Shown here: positions 11,559 to 23,065 of the stretch, one piece after another
Numbering within the stretch: the first letter of the stretch is position 1
Layout of the letters: each line of letters opens with the position of its first letter
NCBI GenBank assembly: GCA_012845835.1
Contig: JABAKD010000029.1
Location: 6,068,405 to 6,132,404, forward strand
DNA: 64,000 nt
Reading direction: 5' to 3'
Origin: Undaria pinnatifida
Lineage: Eukaryota; Sar; Phaeophyceae; Laminariales; Alariaceae
The notes under the pieces: model-generated
What the model was told of the DNA's origin: nothing
The model's database searches: none
What the model saw: the letters and a program-made list of their open reading frames with translations, nothing else
Position numbers and translations under genes: made by a program

Positions 11559-11825
11559 ACCCAGGCTACGGTAGGGGGGTCCCCTTTTGGGCCTTTTATT
11601 TCAGTGGCTAGGGGTCACTCCCGCGAGTAACCCCTTTGTTCCTATGCGATATTGCGTTTTCTTTATGTTTTACATTGACGAAAGTAACCCGCAATGCAAA
11701 GGTGATCTAAGCTGCGCCAAAACAAGTGCCTAAACCATCTTCATCCGTAGGGTACAGAGCCACTCGTGCGAGTGGCTCAAACACATCAGTGAAAATGGGG
11801 GTACCCCCCCTACCGTAGCCTTGGT
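11559..11825. mobile_element. CTACGGTAG MITE, copy 1 (inserted in recombinase)
   Basis: About 267 bp with inverted ends ACCCAGGCTACGGTAGGGGG and the complement of CCCCCTACCGTAGCCTTGGT. Inside lie two small palindromes, CACTCCCGCGAGTAAC near the left end and CCACTCGTGCGAGTGG near the right. No coding capacity. Related copies are at 33280, 41330, ~42890 and ~34605. It interrupts the tyrosine recombinase and is therefore younger than that element. Confidence 0.85.
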
Positions 11826-12191
11826 CCCCACAAAAAACATAGCCCACGACACGGGCCGACGCACGGTCGCCCGATTACCCAATTCGGCATGCGAGCGCGC
11901 CGCACCTTTAAGGGCGCTCGCGATGACGGGGTGAGTTGTGTCGATCTCGAAAGCGCGTGAAATGCGATGAGAAAACCTGATGGCCGACAGATGGCTTTCG
12001 ATGGTCGCCGACCGCCGTTCCTTTGTAGCAAACGCGTACGCTACGTATTTAAACAAATGCCACACGTTGGTCATATCGTCAATGCCGCGATCAAGAAAGA
12101 CGGGAACACCAGAGCGTACTCGAAAGTTTACCCATGCTCCAAAAAACCCCAAGTAAGCTCGTTCAGTGGAGTCCGCAACGGCATGTCGCAT
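11826..12191 (-). pseudogene. Tyrosine recombinase, N-terminal core-binding part
   Basis: On the minus strand this reads RHAVADSTERAYLGFFGAWV, then KYVAYAFATKERRSATIES and HLSAIRFSHRISRA. This is the SAM-like, helical core-binding domain found upstream of the catalytic domain in DIRS-type recombinases. The frame runs into the MITE at 11825, where codons after FFVGTKA are MITE sequence. It is the same gene as 10863-11558. Confidence 0.75.
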
Positions 12192-12289
12192 GAGTCCGAG
12201 GCCAACACCGAATTACATAGGGAAATTCTGACGGTCCCCAGTTCCCGAACCTGCCACGGGATGTTGGGACAAACGGCGCGTAAATTATC

Positions 12290-12939
12290 ATAAACGAAGC
12301 CGCGATCCCAGAGAGAGATACCGTCGGCGGCAGCGTTGTGGATACCACGCGCATGCGTTGCCTCGAAATGCCATCAGGATGACACTTCGAGAACACCGAG
12401 CAGACGCATGAGGGTACCGGAACGCTGTTCTAGCCCCCCCCGACACCGCCGCATCCAATCCACGGCGGTCTCGTTGTCCTCGCAACCAAGCACAATGTCC
12501 CGTCGCTGACGGTCAATCGGCACACGTAGACGCTAGGACAAATGCCGACCAACCATGCCCAAACGTTCAAGCACGTTGATAAATAGGTCGTCAACGGCGC
12601 GGACGGACTTACTCGAGCCGCAAAACCGTGACTTTTCCTGGGCTGTGAGATCATAGAGCCATTAAACACCGGTTTCGAGACAATATTCCCCGATGGCGGT
12701 TTTTGACGCCTCCGAGAACCACGTACGTTGTGCCAGGCGCTCCAGCAAATGATACATCGGCGCCGACAGCACCCCGTTGCACGGGTCAACACTTTTGTCA
12801 ACAACCACCGCCAGAACTCGAGATACGCATGGAACTCGGGCCCAAGGGCAATACGCCGCCCCGGATTGGCCATTCGGCCAACGAAGTGATCACCGGCGGC
12901 GATGCGCGGCATCCCAACCGAAGCCAACAAACGATGCAC
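12290..12939 (-). pseudogene. DIRS-type RNase H region, frameshifted
   Basis: Minus-strand pieces in order: RPG-like (NPGRRIALGPEFHAYLEFWRW) at 12880-12800, the conserved INVLERLG-MVGICPSV stretch at 12590-12535, an acidic core reading CEDNETAVDWMRRCRGG at 12485-12435 in another frame, and HARGIHNAAADGISLWD at 12355-12303 in a third. These match the RNase H tract of DIRS-like polyproteins (DN..AV.W, then ADGISRW). At least two frameshifts are needed to join them. No reverse transcriptase palm precedes it, so the element is internally deleted. Confidence 0.75.
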
Positions 12940-12950
12940 GAAAAAAGACC

Positions 12951-13166
12951 GGCTGACGATGCTTCTCTCCTCTCTGCGTGCTTTGCGTGCCAGTAAGCAA
13001 CCAAACAGAATGTTCCAAGGTCCCCTTTGCTATACCAGGACAAGTGCAAGTAACCACCCGCGTTGATCTCATTGGTCAACGTGCAATAACCCCAAACATC
13101 TTCCGTACACACAAAACCCATATTTTCTCGTGCCTCGACGATAATACGCTATTGTTTCGCTTTTTG
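12951..13166 (-). repeat. Split direct repeat A1 (5' end of the recombinase element)
   Basis: Partner of A2. It marks the upstream end of the element on the minus strand, immediately before the RNase H remnants. Confidence 0.8.
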
Positions 13167-13737
13167 TTAGCATGGTCTGGATTGATTTGTTGTGTTCTCG
13201 TACTCGGTGCACACGCTAGCATTTCCCTTGCTTTACCTTGCCAGTTGACGAATTTCGACTGATCGGTTCACGCTGTTTCAGTGTATCTCTCTCGAGGATG
13301 AATCAGCACGGACTCTGGGTGTTCTGGCGTCGTTGGGTAAAAATAACGGTGTCATGTGAAGACAACAACAGCAACAACAACAACAACAACAACAACAGCA
13401 GTCTCCGACCACATAATTTGTATGTCTCTAGGATGAAGAATCAGCACGGACTCGGGGTGTACTGATGATCATGTCGTTGGTTGTACGAGTATGTATATAG
13501 AAAAAACGGTTTAATGTGAAGATAACACACACCACATGGGGGAGCGAGACAAAATTTATCAACCGGTTAACCATACAGCGCTCAGACACATGCGTGTGAA
13601 AGACCCGTGTCAAAAGCAAAATATATCGGAAAATATGAAGAACAGAGCGAGGAAATGGCCGTAAGGGATCAAGCACGTATACAAAGTCAGATTCTGGAGG
13701 CTTAACATAAAGAGCATTGGGCACGTGATGTTGCTGT

Positions 13738-14050
13738 TGCTCTCACTTCAACTCTCAAAATCAAGTCAGTTGTCACAGGACAGGCTCCAGTCACTCTGGG
13801 GCGGAGGAATACCCCACGGAAGAAAACACAGACATACGCCAAAAATGCCACACGCACTATCATAGCTGACGCAACTAATGCCTCCGCCAGAAAAATTATA
13901 TAAATGAAATCGGGAGTCAGCCAACAACATTCCAGGTTCACGCTACTGGTACGTACATGTCACTACTCGCGCTTGTAAAAGCCCGACTGCACCGCTTGCA
14001 ACCCACAAACGACTACCGCGTATGTATGTATATATTCTGCAAAGAAATGA
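13738..14050 (-). mobile_element. SINE-like dispersed repeat, copy 1
   Basis: Shares with 24375-24740 and 27406-27800 the series AAGTC..TTGTCACAGGACAGGCTCC, ATCATAGCTGACGCAACTAA, a TATATAA-like box, a GTCTCACTACT-like block (here GTCACTACTCG), and GACTACC-CGTA. Two of the copies end in A-rich tails on the plus strand. No coding capacity. The strand is assigned from the isolated end blocks and is uncertain. Confidence 0.6.
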
Positions 14051-15350
14051 CGGAGGTCATCAACGCCGAGCAAGGCACTTTCTGAGGGAAGACAGAAGCA
14101 ACGAGAAGAAGTCGCTGGTGGCGACGTGGCCACCTTACTTACGCTCATTGCTATAGGCATGGGACAACACAATATATTACTATTCTTCGTTCCCCTTGCC
14201 GCCTCGCGGTAGGGCATTTTGCGAGGCGGCTTGTAGCGAGTGTGGGGGAGTCTGTCTTGCTTGTGTCAGGCCGGACACGCCCTCGAGACATAACTCCTTG
14301 CCGCTGCGTGTGGCCGCGAGGCTTAGGCGTGGCGGTAGAGTTGGGTCGTACGTCGTTCGTTAGGCATGATCGCCTACGACTCGCGCGTGTTGTAGGGCAG
14401 CAGCGGCGGAGCAACGATGCTTAATCGAGATGCTCGCGTGTGCGGAGGCAGACGCCACCACCGGCCACACTACGGCGCAGTCTTGGTTTGCGTGATAGGA
14501 ACTGCGCGGGCAGGTGGCTTGATTCGACGACGAAGGAGGAGGGCGACTGAGCGTCGACGGGCGGGCGGAGCAGGAAGGATTAAACTCTGCCTGAACGAGA
14601 ATTTTTGTTCTTCAGATCAGCATCCCAAGCTGCGAGGATCATTTTTTTTTGGGACGGGGGCGACGGGGAACCAACTGGAAGAGTGTCAACTAGAGCTTAT
14701 GCGAAGGAGGCGTCCAAGCAGAGTCATAGCCGGGGGATGGCACACGGAGACCCACGATCCGCACGCGCACCATTATCGCAAGAGCATCGATCGTCATTTT
14801 TCTGATCTTTTTACAAGACAAAACTTGTAGCACAATATATTACTTACGCCACTGACTTTTGCAGAGTTGGTAGAGTTGTTTACCCTTCTTGGGGAACGAT
14901 CCCCCGCAATTTCCAGGTACGGCGTCGGAGCTGCGCTGCAACCTGTCAGACAACCCCGGAAGACGGGGCGATCATTGGTATTTGTATGGTGGTGTTTGGT
15001 TCGATTGCATTTATTTTTCACTGCACGCCCGCGGGTCGTCATTCTGACAGCACCCCAGACAGCAGGCGTGTTCGTCCATGTGCTCACGATTACCGTGCGG
15101 TTTGTACTGTTCACTCCAGACAGCAACGGCTGTAGTTTGTAGCCGCAAGTTGGTTAGTTGTGGGAACGGGTGAACTTCTATGCTGAAGAGTTTAAGTGGA
15201 TACGCGCGGCCGTGTGTGTTCAGTTTGCACTTTGGACCATTTCGGTTGTACGCCTTCCTCGAATCGTGCGTTTTTACGAGGGAAAGCGTAGTATTTCCTG
15301 AGCGATTTATGTTTCATTTGGATTTTCGAATCTACTTAGATCTCCAGTAC
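14051..15350. other. No recognisable gene; one perfect hairpin
   Basis: Open frames such as 14417-14830 (Arg-rich) have no recognisable domain. At 14198-14230 a 10-bp perfect inverted repeat (GCCGCCTCGC / GCGAGGCGGC) encloses a 13-base loop. CACAATATATTACT occurs at about 14166 and again at about 14831. Confidence 0.4.
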
Positions 15351-15952
15351 CTTCGTGTGACCACGGACTCTGGATTTGTGAAAAGAGTTCATGCGAGACA
15401 ACAACAACATGCGTGAGAACAAAGATGTCCCGCTCACGACTCAGACTCCAATCTGTCGGGCTGTATGGATGATTCAAGGTTTTACTGCATCGCACAAAAT
15501 CCGGCTTTATCTTGCGGGTACGTTCTTAGACGCAATCCTGTCGGAGGTATGAAAACCTTTTTTCCGGGGGGTAACTTTGATGTCCCCGGTGTAATGTTCC
15601 ACGTACTTTGCACACGGTTATCACTGAAAATTGCCTTTTTTTTTCTTTTTCTTGTTTTTTACTACCAATATTAGTCCGGCGTCTGGTGTGCCTGCGTGCA
15701 TATCTTTAGCTTTCTCTGGCCGCGTGCGGTTTCGGTTGACATTGCCGGGCGGAATCACCGTGCTGCATTTGCAATCTTTTCGTACCTCTGCCTCGCTTTC
15801 TTTGTTCACTAGAACCTCTCTAATAAAATCACCACTGATAGTGAAGGGATGCAATTAGGACATTCGTTGTTGTGGTTGTGAAGATGGTCGGAAGTATTCA
15901 TGTATTGTGTAGAACACACCTACATACATACAAACAGAAGATATCCCCTGAT

Positions 15953-16435
<483 letters not shown>

Positions 16436-16710
16436 GTATAGTAGCAGTAATAATATCTACGGAGGTGTAGGTTCGAGACCCCCGAGTAAATACTCGATGC
16501 CGAATGGACTTCTTACCGTAAATAGAACAGCGCGGGAGATCGGCCCTTGGGAAAACTGTGCGTCGAGTCCGTGGCCACAAAAAGGTGCTGGAGCGCTAGG
16601 AAGACCCGAAAAAACATACTAAATCAGGAGGAATTGGTTGTCATCCGGCCGGTGCACACTACAGTCAGCCGGCGACAGCGTTTTTTTCCACTCATTGTAT
16701 ATTATGAAAA

Positions 16711-17418
16711 TATTAATAAACTCCAGCTGTGAGATCGATTTTTTTGTCGAAACTCATCTTTGCAAGCTGTGTGTGATACTCCGATCGCGCGTATTACGGG
16801 TTGTGTGTCCTAATTAAGGATATCGGTCGGCCACTCCCCTTGCAACTTCAGTGTAGCTATCAGGGTCAACTGGGTTTTGTTGGGCAGTCTGTGCGCGGAA
16901 GCTATAAAACCCATTTCTGAGGGGGACAAACTCTGACAGCTGTGGAAGGGAATGCATCAATTTATTAAGTGAATCCTGTAAGTCGAATAACCCGTGAGGG
17001 GAAGTCGGGGTTTGTAAGGACGTGCGGGCCTGATTTTGATCAAAAGGAGGGCGGAATCGGGAGAGGGGACGGGTGGGGCAGGTCAATTGGTGCGTGGGAA
17101 CTTTAAATCTTTCTTGTGCGGGAGGGGGGGTGAATGTGGCGAGGGGGGCGGGGGTCGGGGGGCGGGGGGGGGGAAGGGCTTTAGATGTAGAGGTTTGCTA
17201 TACGCGTGGTGCTAGGTCTAGGCGATGGTGCGGGTGGTGGGGAAGGAGGGGGCGTTGGGGGCGTTGGGGGTGGTGGGGGGGGTGCAGCGGCGGCATGGGC
17301 GGCTTTACAATGATAATGAGGGTGATATCCAGGGCGTGGAAGTGTTTATTTCTCTGGCGGATATCGATGTTAGGTTGGGCGTTTAAGCGAGAGAGAGCGA
17401 GGAAAAAAAAAAAAACAA

Positions 17419-17449
<31 letters not shown>

Positions 17450-18405
17450 TGTTAAGAGGTTTAGGTCACATACAATATTGAAATACACTCCAGCTATGAG
17501 ATCAAGGATTTGATCGACACTGATCTTCACAACATTGTGTGTGATCCTCCGATCGCGCGTATTAATCATTTATATAAGGTCTTCCTACACACGCGGTACT
17601 GGGTCTAGGCGATCGTGCGGGGTGTGGGCAAGGAGGAGGCGTTTGAGGCGGGGAGGGCGGATGAGAGAAAGCTACGTCATGGATGGCTACAAAGATAATG
17701 ACGTGATATCAATTGCTTAGAAGTGTTTATTACTCTGGCCGATTTCGATTGTAAGTGGGGCGTTTGAACGAACTGGGCGGGGAACAAAATGGGGGGGCGG
17801 AGGGCGGAGATGAGTTTGAGCTACGGCTTGGATGGCTAGATTGATAATGAGATGATATCAGCTGGCTGGTAGTGTTTACTACTCTGGTAGATTTCGATTC
17901 CAGATGGGGCGTTTGAGCAAGAGGGATCGAGGGCTGAGGCCGGGGGGGGGGGGGGGGGGGGGGGGGGGCATTTCAATATGTGCGCGGAAACTATAAACCC
18001 TTGAAAGTGACGAATCTGACGGTTGTAGCAAGAAAACACCCCTTTATATCACCCGCCTGGTAATGTGTAATATTCTAGAAGGTTGGATGTTACATGTAGC
18101 ATGCAACCCAGTTCTTAGGTGTAGCAAAACAACGTGTCAAAAGCTTCAAAATTTGTTTTTGTACATGGATCGATAGATAGAATATTTCGATCGATAGGTA
18201 CAAGCATGTAGATACCATTAATGTCTGACATCGCTATTTATAAAAAAGAGATACATATTGCCAAATACAACAAGCGAGACCAGGATATCTCTCTAACGAG
18301 GACAAACAACCAGGAATACGCGCGATCGGAGTATCACACAACTTGCATAGCTGAGTTTCGATAAAGTATTCGATCTCACGAATCACAGCTGGAGCGTATA
18401 TATTT
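16711..18405 (+). mobile_element. GCR family, copy 2, near complete with inverted ends
   Basis: The left end (16711-16820) has CTCCAGCTGTGAGATCGA, GTCGAAACTCATCTTTGCAA and GATACTCCGATCGCGCG. The right end (18290-18405) is the inverted counterpart: CGCGCGATCGGAGTATCACA, AGTTTCGATAAAGTATTCGA and CACAGCTGGAG. The inverted ends are about 110 bp in an element of about 1.7 kb. The interior has TGTGCGCGGAAGCTATAAA, two long G runs (about 17420-17449 and 17941-17968), a diverged internal repeat of the end block (17488-17570), and the CTAGGTCTAGGCGATGGTGC block. No transposase was found, so I infer a non-autonomous DNA element. Confidence 0.75.
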
Positions 18406-18424
18406 TTATAGTATTACAAAAATA

Positions 18425-18800
18425 AAATCCACTCCAGCTGTGAGATCGAATATTTTGTCGAAACTCATCTTTGCAAGCTGTGTGTGATACTCCGATCGCG
18501 CGTATTACGGGTTGTGTGTCTTCATTGAGGATATAGGTCGGCGACTCCCCTTGCAACTACAAGCAGTGTAGCTATCAGGGTCAACAGGGTGATTTTAGTC
18601 AGTCTGTGCGCGGAAACTATAGAACCCGTTTCTGAGGGGGACAAAATCTGACAGCTGTGGAAGGAAATGCATCAGTTTATCAACTGTATCCTGTAAGTCG
18701 AATATCCGGTGAGGGGAGGGCGGAGGTTTTAAGGAGATTTTGATCAAAAGGGGGGCGGGAGGGCGGGAGGGGGGGGAGGGGACGGGTGGGGCAGGTCACT
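18425..18800 (+). mobile_element. GCR family, copy 3 (truncated), head-to-head with copy 2
   Basis: Starts CACTCCAGCTGTGAGATCGA only about 20 bp after the inverted end of copy 2. It continues through the CCGATCGCGCGTATTACGGG and CTGTGCGCGGAAACTATAGA blocks and stops after the GGGCGGGAGG run. The A/T spacer between the two facing ends is ATATTTTTATAGTATTAC. Confidence 0.75.
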
Positions 18801-19924
18801 TTGTCCCCTAAAACGGGTTTCCAATTGTAAAGGGGTTAACCTAGCCATGTGTTTTACTGTTCCGATAAAACATCTAGATAAAAAAGTTACTGGAAATACG
18901 GGGACCGGGGGACGCTGGGGTCCCCCCGTGAGGGCAGACACAGCAGTAGTGATACTGGAGATCGGTGTAACAAACGCAGCTTTCCAAGATGAGAATCGAC
19001 GGAATCTTCCAGTATTTATCGATATCGCAACTCGACTGTGTACGTACCAGGTATAACGTTTTTGTTTCAATATTTTTCGTCCACCTAGACTGTATCGTGG
19101 CGGACGAATCGCGGTGTTGAGGGCCGGCGGTAATCAACCTATACCATGACGCCTTGAGGGACCTCCCGGCTCACGGCGCTTGCCGAGTTGAGTCTTTTCG
19201 ACTTACGCTTCTTGTGACTGAAATAATCATGTCATCAACGACCACGGCCGTGTTTGACTACTAATGTTCTTAACATTTATGGTGTTGGTACGTGTAAATA
19301 ATTCCACGTATACGAGTAGTATGTATACATGTAGCTCAAGTGACATTTTCTCTCTTGTTGACATATCTATACACAATAGGTATAGCATAGCTTGGAGGCA
19401 CTTCACACGGCCTTTTGCAGGTGAAGCGCATAGATGGGCGCTCATGACAGTTTTAAGGTGGTCGTAAAATAGAGGTCCGACTCGTGGCGCTAGAAGACCC
19501 CCGGGAAACCGCCGGAGGCCGTTTCGTTTATGGAATACATACGTCAAAATACCCAAAATGTGCGTCTGAGACGAAATCAACACAAAAACAGCCTCATTTT
19601 TCTTGTTCTTCTATCGCCGGCCCTAAAAGCAAATTGACTGCGGCAAAGCAGACACACCAAAAAAAAAAAAAAAAACGCCAAAAAAGACCCAAACAAAATA
19701 TATCGCCTCTGTGGCAAAAAAATTGTGCGGTTCAGGAAAAACGTAGTCCGGCTTTATGAGAGTGATGAATGCCACGTTGCAAAACTACTGCCGTATGTCC
19801 GTGCCAGACAGTTTGTCCACTCACTTATTAGACTTTAGCTTGCAAAGACAGTACTTGTAAGTAAAGATTACAATGGCCCCGCGGCAACCTACGTCATATT
19901 ATTCAGGAGATATGATATAACAAT
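18801..19924. other. No recognisable gene
   Basis: Several 60-120 codon frames on both strands show no domain. An A run lies at 19659-19675. Nothing else is supportable. Confidence 0.4.
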
Positions 19925-20955
19925 TCAAATACACTTTAGCTGTGAGATCCAATATTTTGTCGAAACTCGTCTTTGCAAGCTGTGTGTGATACTCCGATCG
20001 CGCGTATTACGGGTTGTGTGTCCTCATTATGGATTTAGGTCGGAGACTCCCCTTGCAACTACAGTGTAGCTATCAGGGTCCACAGGGTGATGTTAGTCAG
20101 TCTGTGCGCGGAAACTGTAAAACCCGTTTCTGCGGGGGACAAAATCTGACAGCTGTGGAAGGAAATGCATGAGTTAATCAAGTGAATCCTTCAAGTCGAA
20201 CATCCGATGAGGGGAGGGCGGAGTTTTTATGGACGTGGGGGCCTGATTTTGATCTGGTGGGGGGCGGAAAAGGGAGAGGGGACGGGTGGGGAAGGTCAAT
20301 TTGCGCGTGGAAACTATTAATCCTTCTTGTGGGGGAAGGGGGGGGCGGGGGGGGGCGGGGGGGGGGGAGCTTCAGGTCACATATATGTAGGGGTTTGATA
20401 TTAGCGTTGTGCTAGGTCTAGGCGATGGTGCGGGTGGTGGGGAAGGAGGGGGCGTTGGGGGCGGGGGGGGGGTGGGAAATGCAGCGGCGGCATGGACGGC
20501 TCTAAAACGATCACGAGGCGATATCCAGGGCGCGGAAGTGTTTATTACTCTGGCGGATTCTGATGTTAAGTGGATCGTTTAAGCAAGAAAAAGCGAGGGG
20601 AAAAATAAAAACGGGGGGGGGAGGGGGGAGGAAAGGATTTTCAAGAGTTTATTTTTTTTTATCAAAATACACTCCAGCTATGAGGTCAAGGATTTGGTTG
20701 ACACTGATCTTCGCAACATTGTGTGTGGTCCTCCGATCGCGCGTATTAATCATGTATGTAGGGGCTTGCTACACGCGCGGTGCTGGGTCTAGGCGATCGT
20801 GCGGGGTGTTGGGAAGGATGGGGCGTTGGAGGGGGGGGAGGGGGGATGAATGAATAGCTATTAATAGAAAGATAATGACGTGATATCAATAGCTTAGAAG
20901 GGTGAAATACTCTGGTTGATTTCGATTGTAAGTGGGGCGTTTGGACGAGATATAT
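19925..20955 (+). mobile_element. GCR family, copy 4
   Basis: Same block order as copy 2: a diverged terminal block (ACTTTAGCTGTGAGATC), CCGATCGCGCGTATTACGGG, CTGTGCGCGGAAACTGTAAA, GGGAGAGGGGACGGGTGGGG, G runs at 20336-20368, CTAGGTCTAGGCGATGGTGC, then an internal ACTCCAGCTATGAGGTCAAG block at 20670 and a second GGGTCTAGGCGATCGTGCGG block. No right inverted end was found. Confidence 0.7.
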
Positions 20956-21350
20956 GTCATGTATGTGTACATGTGTCTTGTTGACGGCGCTCGAGAAATA
21001 TGGGATTGTATAATATGACCTTGACAAATTGACGTCTTTCACTATAGTAACATATTTTTTAGTAGAAACTGGTATTTTGCGCTCTTGGTCGAAATATGAA
21101 ATATGATACTTGCAAATCAGCGGAATGAAGTCTGAGAGGAGAGTACGACTTGAGGACAAAAACAATTTTGAACTTCTTAACGTCTGTCGTGTACTGTACG
21201 CTTTGCCAACTATTAGCACACTCCTGTACATAGTTAAAGACGAGGAAGAAACACAAGTAAAAGGCATCAATTTGCAAACGGAACTAAATCAAACTGCGGC
21301 ATAAGAGTACCCCCGTTGCCACAAAAAACCGGTCCTTGTTGGTTGTACTG

Positions 21351-21828
21351 GCTACTCATTTTTTTTTACACTTCTATTTTCCAGCTTCTGGGCAAGCCGT
21401 AGTCACGGCTGTCGTTCCTTCTCCCCTCCGGTTCTTGCCTTTAACGTTTTTCGCGGATAGGCTTCAGCAATCCCATTGCTCGTCGATTTTATATCGAGAG
21501 TTGCCAACTTACGCTCTCGCGCTCTCCACAAGTCAAGTTGTGCACATTATATGAACCGGGGTCGCCCCGGTGGCGTATCAGGTTATCCTCGAGTCTGGTA
21601 TATAGGTCAGAGTTTCGTGAGTTCGAATCCCACTCGTACTCGTACAAATTCGTGGGGACTTTTTTTGTGCACGAATTGACATTGCGGAAAGCGCGAGAGC
21701 GTGAGTTAGCAACACTCGATGAAAAATCGACGAGAATTGCTGAACCCTATGCGCGATAAAAAAGGGACGACACCTGTGACCACGGCTTGTCCAGAAGCTG
21801 GAAAGTAGAAGTGTGAAAAAAATAATAT
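21351..21828. mobile_element. Foldback element with ~190-bp inverted arms
   Basis: The left arm (21351-21550) reads TTACACTTCTATTTTCCAGC, GGGCAAGCCGTAGTCACGG, ACGCTCTCGCGCTCTCC and AGTTGTGCAC. The right arm (21668-21828) carries the reverse complement of each block in mirrored order, with small deletions. The 100-120 bp between the arms hold a tRNA-like Pol III unit. A fragment of the arm (GACCACGGCTTGTCCTGAAG) also occurs alone at about 30598. Confidence 0.75.
21561..21666 (+). ncRNA. Possible Pol III tRNA-like transcription unit
   Basis: An A-box-like TGGCGTATCAGG lies at 21571-21582, a B-box-like AGTTCGAATCC at 21620-21630, about 40 bases downstream, and a run of seven T (21660-21666) could terminate Pol III. 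This order and spacing fit an internal type 2 promoter. I could not fold a full tRNA cloverleaf: the acceptor stem does not close and CCGGGGTCGCCCCGG upstream forms its own hairpin. It may be a SINE head or a decayed tRNA. Confidence 0.45.
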
Positions 21829-23065
21829 ACGAGCATATATAATGGTTTCTGGTTAGGGTGCTGCTTTCACCGTACCAATTGCACCGTGGTAGTTGTCAAC
21901 CCAGACAGAGAAGAAGCTTCCGGCTATATATCTGGAATCCTGCCAAAGTGACCACCCGCGACAACATGCAGTCAAACAAAAGACAAATTGAGTTTAAACG
22001 CCATTATCATCGTACCAGGTACAAAATATGAACGATCGCCACGTCTCCCGGGATTACCTTACAAATGGTGCGGTGCAGCATCCACAACCCTCAAAACTAC
22101 GGGAGGCGGTGTCATCCGTTAAGGATACAACTCCACGAATATCGCAAAAAACGTCGTAGTAGAGACTAGTCTAATACTTTTTAGGCCAAGCATTTTTTTG
22201 CTTTCTTCATCTGCTCAGAAACAAATGTTTTTTGCTCCCAATTCGCACGTAATGTCCCCTGTTTGCGACGGGGCTCCGTATACACAATACGGTATCTGGA
22301 CTGATCGGCGACTACACAGCCAAACACTAAGGCGCCTGCATGATATGGTGGATGATTACTGTTTTGATTATACGAAAAGCCGCGACATCGGTTTTCCAAC
22401 GATGATAATACATTGTTAATAATGCTTGTGGCCGAGGTGATGTTCTTGCAACGGCCGAGGCAGAGAGAGAGAGAGGTGGGGAAAGTGGGCACGTGTGCCA
22501 ATCTTAGCACACGCACGTATGGTACGCCTCAGGAACTCCTGCAGTGATTCGCGCATAACGGCTCTGCTGTTCGTTGTGCGGCCCCCACCTCAGTCAAAAT
22601 ACCAACGCCGAACGCAGAAGATAAATTTGGCCGCCCGGATCTTGGAGGGATTTTATCACGCTCTACATTTGACGGAGGGCTGTGCGGTGGAACGCAAATC
22701 GGAATAACATCAAATAAAAAAATGGCACAGCCGCGTTTCTTGCCCGTTTTGGGTTCGGCTTGGAGTCAGGGATATGATTAGGGCTTGGGTTAGGTCTACG
22801 CTCGCACCTCAATCCGACCAGGAATTGCTTTTGGCTTACAAACACGAACGGACCACCGCCCCAAAAGATCTAGGCGGCCAATGTGTTAGTTGACCTCCAG
22901 AACGTGCAAATTTCCGAAGATGTCTACTTGTGTAGGCATATATAGGTCTGTACCGCGCTTCATATAATTTCAGCCTGTTTATTATCATTGCCTCCCGTTT
23001 CTCACCCCCGCCCCGCTCCCACGTCATCCACATGGCATCTGGTTTTCTGCAGCAAGTATTTATCC
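21829..23065. other. No recognisable gene
   Basis: Short overlapping frames only; a GAGAGAGAGAG stretch lies at about 22462-22475. No domain or splice-consistent exon was recognised. Confidence 0.4.

Larger units (their letters stand above)
9386..13166 (-). mobile_element. Tyrosine-recombinase retrotransposon (DIRS/PAT-like) with split direct repeats, internally deleted
   Basis: On the minus strand the order is A1 (13166-12951), RNase H remnants (12939-12290), tyrosine recombinase (12191-10863), B1 (10691-10515), A2 (10522-10312) and B2 (9561-9386). A1/A2 and B1/B2 are direct repeats of about 200 and 175 bp. This A1-ORFs-B1-A2-B2 arrangement is the known signature of PAT- and Ngaro-type YR retrotransposons, which integrate through a circular intermediate and a tyrosine recombinase. 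Gag and the reverse transcriptase proper are missing: RNase H follows A1 directly. The recombinase is split by a MITE (11559-11825) and the frames are broken. B2 is separated from A2 by about 750 bp that contains a 78-bp tandem duplication. Confidence 0.8.

Noticed and set aside
16471-16482. tRNA gene or SINE head at the GGTTCGAGACC motif
   Set aside because: No matching A box or cloverleaf outside the AGT repeat. One motif is not enough.
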